28,451 nucleotides of DNA from an uncultured Collinsella sp. (GTDB lineage: Bacteria > Actinomycetota > Coriobacteriia > Coriobacteriales > Coriobacteriaceae), in contig UQSB01000026.1 of assembly GCA_900543505.1 (NCBI GenBank), positions 1 to 28,451 of the forward strand. The letters run 5' to 3'. Below the pieces are notes generated by a model, which saw only the letters and a program-made list of their open reading frames with translations, was not told where the DNA came from and ran no database searches. Positions 1-5,849 of the stretch are shown here, in pieces (within the stretch, counting starts at the first letter, position 1; every line of letters begins with the position of its first letter). Position numbers and translations under genes: made by a program.

Positions 1-60
1 TCCTGTTCGTGCGGAACTCATTGAGAGGCAAGGCCCTGCGCCCGGCCCCTCGGTTCCCGT

Positions 61-1737
61 TTACGAGAGCGACGTTCTCAGCAACTCGTTGAAGAGCTTC
101 GGGTTGCCCTTGCCGCGGCTCGCCTTCATGCACTGGCCCACCAAAAAGCCGATGACCTTCTGGTTGCCGTCACGATACTGCTGTGCCTGATCGGCACAGT
201 TTGCCAGCACCTCGTCCACGATCGGCTGCAGCGCGCCGGCATCGCTCACCTGACGCATACCGCGCTCGTCGACGATCTTATTGGGGTCGTCGCCGGTCTG
301 GGCCATGGCCTCAAAGACCTCGTGCGCCTGGTTGGAGCTGATGGCGTCGGTCGCCAGCAGCTTAGCCAGCGCTGCCACCTGAGCCGGCGCGATGCCGGAC
401 TCGGCGAGCGACACACCCGCTCCCTTAAGGTAGGCGATCATCTCGTTGACCAGCAGGTTTGCGACCGTCTGGGCCTCCTTGCCAGCCATACCGGCAGCGG
501 CGGCCTCAAAGAACTCGGCAAACTCCGGGTCGCCGGCAATCTGCTCGGCGTCGGCCGTCTTAATGCCAAAGTCGGCCTCAAAACGAGCGCGCTTGGCATC
601 GGGCAGCTCGGGGATCTCGCCACGGCAACGATCGATAAACTCGTCGTCCAGGTCGAACGGCGCCAAGTCGGGATCGGGGAACAGACGATAGTCGTCGGCC
701 GTTTCCTTCACACGCATGACCACGGTGCGCTTGCGGCTGGGCTCCCAGTGGCGGGTCTCCTGATAGATGATGCCGCCCTCCTCGAGCACCTCGGCCTGAC
801 GGCAGATCTCGTAGGCAAGGCCGTCATGCAGGCTCTTAAACGAGTTGAGGTTCTTGAGCTCGGTCTTGGTACCCAGCTTGGTCTCGCCGCGGCGGCGCAG
901 CGACACGTTGCCATCGCAGCGCATGGAACCCTTCTCCATGGAGCAGTCCGAAATGCCCAGCGTCACAAAGATGCGGCGGAGCTTCTCCATAAACAGGCGA
1001 GCCTCCTCGGGCGTGCGCAGGTCGGGCTCGGTGACGAGCTCGATCAGCGGCGTGCCGCAGCGGTTGTAGTCGACGAGCGACTCGGCCGCGGCGGTAATGC
1101 GGCCCTCGGCGCCGCCCACGTGAACCATCTTGGCGGCGTCCTCCTCCATGTGGATGCGCAGGATGCGGATGGGCACCGTGTAGGAACCGTCCTCGCGACG
1201 CTCGGGCATCTGCAAGTTGGACGCGTCATAGCTGGCCAGGTGGCCGGCGCGCTGGTTGCCCTCGCGCATGGTCGACGTCATGGACGTGGACAAGCCCTCG
1301 GCGTTGGCCGAGGCGCTCGCCAGGCTCTGGGCCTCGGCCTCGCCAAACGCGCATTCGGGGCGCTCGGCGGCACCGCGACCGGTCACATCCAGATCAAGGT
1401 GACCGTACATGGCAAAGGCGACCGGACCCTGCGTGGTCTGGAAGTTCTTGGCCATATCGGGATAGAAGTAGTGCTTGCGGTAGAACATCGAGTGGCGCTG
1501 GATCTCGCAGTTGGTGGCCAGACCCGCCTTGACGATACTCTCGATGGCGCGCTTGTTGGGCACCGGCAGGGCGCCGGGCAGGCCCAGGCACACCGGGCAC
1601 ACGTTGGCGTTGGGCTCGTCATCGTGGCTGAGTTTGCAGTTGCAGAACATCTTGGTATCGAGTGCGGTGAGCTCGGTATGGATCTCCAGGCCAATCACGG
1701 CCTCCCAATCCTGCAGGACCTCGGAAAACTCCTTCAT
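61..1737 (-). CDS. gatB: Asp-tRNA(Asn)/Glu-tRNA(Gln) amidotransferase subunit B
   Basis: GatB is the kinase and tRNA-binding subunit of the cytoplasmic GatCAB complex, which turns Glu-tRNA(Gln) or Asp-tRNA(Asn) into the amidated form. The sequence opens with the family start WEAVIGLEIHTEL and carries the zinc-type cysteines (FCNC, CPVC), the RIHMEEDA block, YNRCGTPLIELVTEPD, and a C-terminal YqeY-like tail ending KGNPKLFNELL. At 558 residues it is longer than the usual 470-500. The excess is mostly an Ala/Ser/Glu-rich stretch at about residues 120-180, just before the RIHMEED block. The ATG shares one base with the gatA stop (TAATG), so translation is probably coupled. It is the last gene of gatC-gatA-gatB. 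No strong terminator is visible in the 60 bases beyond it. Confidence 0.97.
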   Translation of the reverse strand: MKEFSEVLQDWEAVIGLEIHTELTALDTKMFCNCKLSHDDEPNANVCPVCLGLPGALPVPNKRAIESIVKAGLATNCEIQRHSMFYRKHYFYPDMAKNFQTTQGPVAFAMYGHLDLDVTGRGAAERPECAFGEAEAQSLASASANAEGLSTSMTSTMREGNQRAGHLASYDASNLQMPERREDGSYTVPIRILRIHMEEDAAKMVHVGGAEGRITAAAESLVDYNRCGTPLIELVTEPDLRTPEEARLFMEKLRRIFVTLGISDCSMEKGSMRCDGNVSLRRRGETKLGTKTELKNLNSFKSLHDGLAYEICRQAEVLEEGGIIYQETRHWEPSRKRTVVMRVKETADDYRLFPDPDLAPFDLDDEFIDRCRGEIPELPDAKRARFEADFGIKTADAEQIAGDPEFAEFFEAAAAGMAGKEAQTVANLLVNEMIAYLKGAGVSLAESGIAPAQVAALAKLLATDAISSNQAHEVFEAMAQTGDDPNKIVDERGMRQVSDAGALQPIVDEVLANCADQAQQYRDGNQKVIGFLVGQCMKASRGKGNPKLFNELLRTSLS

Positions 1738-3251
1738 TACAGCTCGCCTCCCTTCCCGGCAAAATCGGGCGCGACGGAAAGCACGGGCGCACCCGTGGCG
1801 GCATCGGCAAAGCCGCGCTCCAGGGCGCGGGCAAACGTGAGCAGCTGACGGTCCTTAAAGGCAGGTCCCACCAGCTGGGCAGAAACGGGCAGCTGAGTGT
1901 CCTCGCCCAGTCCCAGCGGCACCGAGATACCGCCGTTGCCGCAAATGTTGAGCGAAATGGTGTACAGGTCGGAGAGGTACATCTGCGTGGGGTCGCTGAT
2001 CTCGCCAAACTTAAAGGCCGTGCGCGGCGAGGCGGGCATGAGGATGGTGTCCACCTTGGCATACGCGGCATCGTAGTCCTGCGTGATGAGCGTGCGGGCC
2101 TTCTGCGCGGCGTAGTAGTACTTGTCGTACACACCCGAGGAGAGCAGGTAGGCGCCGAGCATCTGACGGCGCTTGGCCTCGGCACCAAAGCCGTGGGCAC
2201 GCGAAAGCGAGCTCTGGTCGGACAGGTTGGCGCAGCCCTCCTCCTGGTAGCCGTAGCGAATGCCGTCGAAGCGGGCCAAGTTTGAGAACGCCTCGGCCGG
2301 GCCGATGACGTAGTAGGCGGCGATGGCGGCGTCCAGGTGCGGCAGGTCGACCTCCACGAGCTCGGCGCCCTGGTTCTGCAGCTCCTGGGCGGCGCGCTGA
2401 ACAGCGGCCTTGACCTCGGGCGTCAGGCCCTCGGCCTCCATAAACGCGGGGATGATACCCACGCGCTTGCCCTCGATGCTGTCGTTGAGATGCTCGGTAA
2501 AGTCGACGGCGCAATCCTGGCTGGTACAGTCGTACGGATCGTGGCCCGCGCCGGTAAGCGCGTTCATGGCCAGCGCGACATCCTCGACCGTGCGGCCAAA
2601 GGGGCCCACCTGGTCGAGCGACGAGCCAAAGGCCACCACGCCGTAGCGGCTCACGGCGCCATACGTGGGCTTAAAGCCCACCACGCCGCACAGTGACGCC
2701 GGCTGGCGAATGGAGCCGCCGGTGTCCGAGCCCAGTGAGAGCGCGACCTCGCCCGCAGCGACGGCAGCAGCGGAACCGCCCGAGGAGCCGCCGGGCACGC
2801 GCTCGGTATCCCAGGGGTTGTTGGTGCGGTGGAACGCCGAGGACTCGGTGGAGCTGCCAAAGGCAAACTCGTCCATATTGGCCTTGCCCATGGGCAGGCA
2901 GCCGGCGTCGAGCATGCGCTGGACGCAAGTGGCGGTGTAGACGCTCTGGTAGTTCTCGAGCATGCGGGAAGCGCAGGTGGTGCGCGTACCCACGAGGTTC
3001 ATGTTGTCCTTGATGGCCAGCGGCACGCCCGCGAGCGGGGGCAGAGCCTCGCCAGCGGCGCGGCGGGCGTCGATTTTGGCAGCGGCCTCAAGCGCGAGCT
3101 CGGGCGCTACCTGCAGAAATGCCTGGACTCCGCCCTCGCGCGCCTCGATGGCCTCGAGCGAGGCCTGCGCGACCTCGGTGGCAGAGAAATCGCCGGCGGC
3201 AACGTGCTCGGCCAGCTGCGCGGCCGTGAATCGATCGAGATTGAGCTTCAT
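1737..3251 (-). CDS. gatA: Asp-tRNA(Asn)/Glu-tRNA(Gln) amidotransferase subunit A
   Basis: GatA is the amidase-signature subunit that releases ammonia from glutamine for GatB. The catalytic Lys lies in PLAIKDNMN (about residue 82), and the Ser-cisSer-Lys centre is completed in the Gly/Ser-rich block PGGSSGGSAAAVAAGEV at about 153-169, followed by LGSDTGGSIRQPAS. The length, 504 residues, is normal, and the protein is intact from end to end. It overlaps gatC at the start and gatB at the end by one base each through TAATG junctions, so the three subunits are likely made in step. Family identity is certain. Whether the natural substrate is Gln-tRNA, Asn-tRNA or both cannot be told from this window. 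Confidence 0.97.
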   Translation of the reverse strand: MKLNLDRFTAAQLAEHVAAGDFSATEVAQASLEAIEAREGGVQAFLQVAPELALEAAAKIDARRAAGEALPPLAGVPLAIKDNMNLVGTRTTCASRMLENYQSVYTATCVQRMLDAGCLPMGKANMDEFAFGSSTESSAFHRTNNPWDTERVPGGSSGGSAAAVAAGEVALSLGSDTGGSIRQPASLCGVVGFKPTYGAVSRYGVVAFGSSLDQVGPFGRTVEDVALAMNALTGAGHDPYDCTSQDCAVDFTEHLNDSIEGKRVGIIPAFMEAEGLTPEVKAAVQRAAQELQNQGAELVEVDLPHLDAAIAAYYVIGPAEAFSNLARFDGIRYGYQEEGCANLSDQSSLSRAHGFGAEAKRRQMLGAYLLSSGVYDKYYYAAQKARTLITQDYDAAYAKVDTILMPASPRTAFKFGEISDPTQMYLSDLYTISLNICGNGGISVPLGLGEDTQLPVSAQLVGPAFKDRQLLTFARALERGFADAATGAPVLSVAPDFAGKGGEL

Positions 3252-3562
3252 TACTCGCTCTCCCCCTCTCCCAAAATGGACGGCACGCGGAAGTAGCGGT
3301 CGCGCGCGCTGCCGGCGTTTTCGAGCGCGACGTCGAGCGGCAGATCGCGCTCGGGCTCGCGCAGGTCGTCACCCATCACGTTGGACAGGCTTCCGATGGG
3401 ATGGAACGTGGGCTCCACGTCGGGCAAGTCATATTGCAAGACGGGCTCGAGCATCTGGACGGCGTCGTTCATATAGGACGTCATCTGGGTGAGCTCGTCA
3501 TCGGTCAGTGCGATCTCTGCGTACTCGGCGATGCCGCGCACGTCTTTCTCGCTGAGTGCCAT
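3251..3562 (-). CDS. gatC: Asp-tRNA(Asn)/Glu-tRNA(Gln) amidotransferase subunit C
   Basis: GatC is the small belt subunit that holds GatA and GatB together. The 103-residue protein starts MALSEKDVRGIAEYAEIALT, shows the family pattern of an N-terminal helix followed by LQYDLPDVEPTFHP, and ends with the usual YFRVPSIL segment. I chose the ATG at 3562 rather than one six codons upstream because an AAGGGAG ribosome site sits six bases before it. The upstream ATG would place that ribosome site inside the gene. It is the first gene of the operon, and its stop overlaps the gatA start by one base. Confidence 0.95.
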   Translation of the reverse strand: MALSEKDVRGIAEYAEIALTDDELTQMTSYMNDAVQMLEPVLQYDLPDVEPTFHPIGSLSNVMGDDLREPERDLPLDVALENAGSARDRYFRVPSILGEGESE

Positions 3563-3597
3563 AGGCGCTCCCTTCCGCATAACAGATAAACCGCTCT

Positions 3598-3603
3598 AGT
3601 ATA
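3598..3603 (-). promoter_or_regulatory. possible -10 element of the gatCAB promoter
   Basis: On the minus strand TATACT lies about 35 bases upstream of the gatC start. It is the only good -10 match there. No convincing -35 box is present at the usual spacing, so this is a weak call. Confidence 0.3.
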
Positions 3604-3699
3604 CAAGGCAACGCCGCTTGGAGCAGGTGCTTTACCCAAATGCAGCGAAAACGTAACGAGGGCGGCGGGCTGTCAGGCAACGGGCTGGCGATTCTGCAG

Positions 3700-3769
3700 C
3701 GAAACCGCACCGTCCATAGCGAAAACCGCGCCGCCCACAACGAAAGCCGCGCCGTCCACAATGAAAACC
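3700..3769. repeat. 21-bp tandem repeat, three units plus a partial one
   Basis: Units start at 3700 (20 bp), 3720 (21 bp) and 3741 (21 bp), each beginning CGAAA and continuing with a CCGC-CCGTCCA-like core. A partial unit TGAAAACC at 3762 runs straight into the type A palindrome. The period is a multiple of three, so the antisense frames look like repetitive peptides, but no ribosome site supports a gene. Positions 3563-3887 hold only this repeat and two palindromes. Confidence 0.75.
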
Positions 3770-3829
3770 ATCGCAACATTCGACACTTTTCGCCAAAATC
3801 GCGATTTTCATCGAATGTTGTGATGGTTT
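3765..3829. repeat. type A palindrome, loop subtype 1 (copy A1)
   Basis: The arms are AAACCATCGCAACATTCGA (3765-3783) and its complement (3811-3829), with one G-T mismatch. The loop holds the perfect 14-bp palindrome AAAATCGCGATTTT. Other copies lie at 14309-14373, 18435-18496 and 19676-19740, all intergenic. Confidence 0.9.
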
Positions 3830-3839
3830 GGAAGTCCCG

Positions 3840-3874
3840 ACCACCACAAAGGTGCCTGTCCCCGTTGTGGTGGT
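3840..3874. repeat. type B hairpin with CCTGTCCC loop (copy B1)
   Basis: The arms CCACCACAA (3841-3849) and TTGTGGTGG (3865-3873) enclose a loop containing GGTGCCTGTCCCC. It lies 13 bases beyond the sortase stop codon and 10 bases from the type A palindrome. Related copies are at 13305, 14261 and 15826. Confidence 0.85.
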
Positions 3875-3887
3875 TCTGAACGATGTC

Positions 3888-4826
3888 CTATGCCGAGGCC
3901 TTGGCCTTGCGGCGCTTGCGGACCGCGTGGATCACGATGTCCAGCAGCAACAGCGCAATGGCCACAACCACGATGAGCACGGCAAACTCGCGCTTGCCCC
4001 AGTGGCGGCCGGCCAGCGACTTTTGCTTGTCAACGTCCTTTTTGTTGTACTTGGTTCGCACGCAATGCACCAGCAGGCGGTGGTCGTTCACGCCGTAGGG
4101 CGTGCAGGTGACGAGCGTCACCTTGTCGGCGCCGGGCTCGATAGTCAGCGACTCCATCTCCTCGGGCAGTACCACCTCGGAGTCCACCATCTTGTAGGCA
4201 AGCGTCTTGTTCATGGTGTGCAGCAGCACCAGGTCGCCGGGCTCCAGCGAGTGGATGTCGTCGAACATGCTCAGGTTGCGCATACCCGAGTGCGCGGTGA
4301 GCACGCAATGCGTCGAGGTGCCGCCCACCGGCAGGCTCGTGCCCTCCAAGTGGCCGACACCCGCCATGAGGACCTCCTCGCTCGTGCCATGGTAGATGGG
4401 CATGCTCACGTCGATGGAGGGGATCTCGACCCAGCTCATCATGGGGTCGCGGTCAAAGATGAGCTGCTGGGCGTAGGGCTCGATCTGGTCGGCGGGAAGC
4501 TCGGTGGCCTCGCCGGCAAGTTGCTCGTTATAGGAGCGCGCCTGGAGCAGGATGCGCTCGCGCTCCTCGGCAGACAGCGCGTCCACGGTGCTGGACACGG
4601 TGCTGATCTGGTTGAACACGCCCGAGGCCTCGAGCCGGTCCAAGATCCACGGCCAGGTCATAAGGCCCACGCCAATAAGGATGATGACGATGGTGATGAG
4701 TCGATCGGCCCAACGCGGCAGTCGCTTGCGGCGGCGCTTGGGCTTTTGTTGAGGTTTGGGCTGAGGGCTTGAGCCACCGTTGGCCGCGGCGTTATTGCTC
4801 TTCATATGTTTGGCGCCCTGCACCAT
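3888..4826 (-). CDS. class C (pilin-polymerising) sortase
   Basis: This membrane transpeptidase probably joins the pilins encoded just upstream into a covalent pilus. The 312-residue protein has a basic, Pro/Gln-rich cytoplasmic start, a membrane segment at about 42-60, the sortase domain, and a second membrane segment at about 281-301 followed by a Lys/Arg tail. The two-anchor layout and the TLVTCTPYG motif are typical of class C. Catalytic residues are visible: His179 (LTAHSG), Cys241 (TCTPYG) and Arg250 (DHRLLV). A DP pair at 127-128 may be the remnant of the class C lid. The ATG at 4826 has GAGGAG nine bases upstream. The gene lies about 1 kb beyond the pilin operon terminator and has its own control region, so pilus assembly may be regulated apart from pilin supply. 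Confidence 0.93.
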   Translation of the reverse strand: MVQGAKHMKSNNAAANGGSSPQPKPQQKPKRRRKRLPRWADRLITIVIILIGVGLMTWPWILDRLEASGVFNQISTVSSTVDALSAEERERILLQARSYNEQLAGEATELPADQIEPYAQQLIFDRDPMMSWVEIPSIDVSMPIYHGTSEEVLMAGVGHLEGTSLPVGGTSTHCVLTAHSGMRNLSMFDDIHSLEPGDLVLLHTMNKTLAYKMVDSEVVLPEEMESLTIEPGADKVTLVTCTPYGVNDHRLLVHCVRTKYNKKDVDKQKSLAGRHWGKREFAVLIVVVAIALLLLDIVIHAVRKRRKAKASA

Positions 4827-4842
4827 CGCCAGTCACTCCTCT

Positions 4843-4870
4843 ACAACTCAAGTTGTCTAAACAAATAATA
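4843..4870 (-). promoter_or_regulatory. sortase promoter -10 and dyad operator
   Basis: On the minus strand TATTAT (4865-4870) is a good -10 box. Just downstream, between it and the ribosome site, is the perfect 14-bp dyad ACAACTCAAGTTGT (4843-4856), well placed to block transcription when bound. No consensus -35 is visible. The regulator is unknown. Confidence 0.5.
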
Positions 4871-4994
4871 GCCGATTAGCGAGCTTCCGCGCCGGACAAC
4901 GCAGCTAGACTGCACCGTCCAGTCGAGGATAAGCCAGCATTTGAGTTTTCAAAATGCCCCGGATCGGCGGGGCGATTCGGGATACAATATCAAT

Positions 4995-5093
4995 AGAAAA
5001 CGACGCACCCCGCGTAAATGTTTGGGAGCGCGGGCGGCCTAGTTTTCTGGTTTTGTTAAATGCCCGGGATCCTACCCCCGGGCATTCTTATTT
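4995..5093 (+). ncRNA. candidate structured antisense RNA, copy 1
   Basis: A -10 box TACAAT at 4983-4988 would start an RNA near 4995. The RNA folds as a long hairpin: AGAAAAC (4995-5001) with GTTTTCT (5042-5048), CCCGCG (5009-5014) with CGCGGG (5029-5034), and TAAA (5015-5018) with TTTG (5021-5024). It ends in a terminator hairpin AATGCCCGGG (5059-5068) / CCCGGGCATT (5077-5086) followed by CTTATTT. The terminator overlaps the end of the convergent 50-aa peptide gene, so the RNA would be antisense to that message. A dyad at 4958-4981 precedes the -10. No -35 box is recognisable. The existence of the RNA is inferred; the pairing is directly visible and supported by changes in copy 2. Confidence 0.6.
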
Positions 5094-5240
5094 GCGCTTG
5101 TTGCGGCGCAAATGCCTTCCACCGTCCGCATCGCGCGTGCGCCTACGGACCTTAAACCGAACCTCATACGAGTCAAGAAACGCGATGACGAACGTGCCAA
5201 CCGCCGCGAGGGCGGCGAGCGCGTTAAGGAATTTCAGCAT
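5088..5240 (-). CDS. 50-aa single-span membrane peptide, candidate type I toxin
   Basis: The peptide starts MLKFLNALAALAAVGTFVIA, which with the next two residues forms one hydrophobic membrane segment. It then continues with DSYEVRF and a strongly basic tail rich in Arg/Lys (RRRTR, HLRRNKRK). The ATG at 5240 has a strong GGAGGT ribosome site at good spacing, and a TAAAAT box (5297-5302) could be its -10. Its TAA stop lies two bases from a GC-rich hairpin that also ends the opposing small RNA. A short hydrophobic span with a charged tail, the pattern L..L...GTFVIAF, and a convergent RNA recall the holin-like and Fst-type toxins of type I systems. The resemblance is from pattern only. It could instead be an unrelated small membrane protein of the pilus locus. 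Confidence 0.65.
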   Translation of the reverse strand: MLKFLNALAALAAVGTFVIAFLDSYEVRFKVRRRTRDADGGRHLRRNKRK

Positions 5241-5476
5241 TTGGGGACCTCCGATCGAGTCGTCGGCCGCCCGCGCACGGGATGCGTCGCAAAGCCATTT
5301 TACTGCGAGTGTATGCACCCACAGCTGGTAAACGCGATTTTGACAAACATTTGTTCGATAGTTACAAACACGATTCCTCATCCAGCGGAGCCTGGCCGCA
5401 TTGTCCGGGTTTGCCCAACGTGTTTGCGTTTTCAAATGTCCCGAATCGGCGGAGCGATTCGGGATACAATAGCTGC

Positions 5477-5573
5477 AGGAAACGACGCACCCCGCGTAAG
5501 TACTTAGGAGCGCGGGCGACCAGTTTCCGACGTTGTTAAATGCCCGGGCCTCTAACCCCGGGCATTCTTATTT
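5477..5573 (+). ncRNA. candidate structured antisense RNA, copy 2
   Basis: This is the second copy of the RNA module. The -10 box TACAAT is at 5465-5470. The stems are GGAAAC (5478-5483) with GTTTCC (5523-5528), CCCGCG (5491-5496) with CGCGGG (5511-5516), and TAAG (5497-5500) with CTTA (5503-5506). The terminator is AATGCCCGGG (5539-5548) / CCCGGGCATT (5557-5566) followed by CTTATTT. Compared with copy 1, an A-T pair has become G-C in both the outer and the inner stem, so pairing is kept while sequence changes. The peptide gene it faces is truncated, so this copy may act on copy 1's message or be decaying. Confidence 0.55.
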
Positions 5574-5675
5574 GCGCTTGTTGCGGCGCAAATGCCTTCT
5601 ACCGTCCGCACCGCGCGTGCGCCTACGGACCTTAAACCGAACCTCATACGAGTCAAGAAACGCGATGACGAACGT
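5568..5675 (-). pseudogene. 5'-truncated copy of the 50-aa membrane peptide gene
   Basis: The last 34-35 codons of the peptide gene are kept in frame, from GTFVIAFLDSYEVRF to the Arg/Lys-rich end, with two amino-acid changes. The start codon, ribosome site and first half of the membrane span are missing. The frame stays open upstream into the pilin terminator, giving a chimeric 82-codon ORF, but that part is not homologous and contains the terminator hairpin. It is best read as a remnant. Confidence 0.7.
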
Positions 5676-5710
5676 CCCACATCGGACGATGGAGGCTGGC
5701 TGCGTTGTCC

Positions 5711-5750
5711 CAAAAAAGCGGGGCAGCCTCCAGTGCGGATTCTGCCCCGA
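5711..5750 (-). terminator. rho-independent terminator of the pilin operon
   Basis: On the minus strand the stem CGGGGCAG (5742-5749) / CTGCCCCG (5719-5726) is followed by CTTTTTT. It lies about 100 bases beyond the backbone pilin stop and before the duplicated module. Confidence 0.88.
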
Positions 5751-5849
5751 AAAGAGAATGGCAAAGCAAGAACGTAAATAGACGAGAAAAGTGTCCGCAA
5801 GTCTCATGGCCATCACATCCCACCTGCCAAAGGGATGGGTGAGCGAGCG

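Larger units (their letters stand above)
4941..5675. repeat. tandem duplication, period about 480 bp, of a peptide/antisense RNA module
   Basis: Sequence 4941-5195 recurs at 5424-5675. The copies are almost identical over the peptide-coding 3' part (two differences across about 100 bases) but clearly diverged over the RNA-coding part. Homology stops abruptly after GATGACGAACGT (5195 and 5675), inside the peptide gene, so the second copy lacks the gene's 5' end and promoter. The space between, 5241-5423, holds the leader and upstream region of the first peptide gene. Confidence 0.9.

Noticed and set aside
1..60. Possible terminator after gatB
   Set aside because: GGCC-rich self-pairing exists but the stem is broken and no T-run follows on the minus strand.
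322..1848. Long plus-strand open frame (508 codons) opposite gatB and gatA
   Set aside because: It is a shadow of GC-rich coding sequence; product is His/Leu/Gly-rich without domains, and there is no ribosome site or promoter.
3632..3847. Minus-strand frame with repeated Cys-Gly-Arg-Arg-Gly-Phe units
   Set aside because: It is the translation of the 21-bp tandem repeat and palindrome A1; no ribosome site and it crosses a palindrome.
3888..4826. Sortase as a housekeeping class A or heme-related class B enzyme
   Set aside because: C-terminal membrane anchor, TLVTCTPYG motif and neighbouring pilins all point to class C.
5568..5816. 82-codon chimeric frame joining pilin downstream sequence to the peptide remnant
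   Set aside because: It spans the pilin terminator and only its last 34-35 codons are homologous to the intact gene, so a remnant is more likely.
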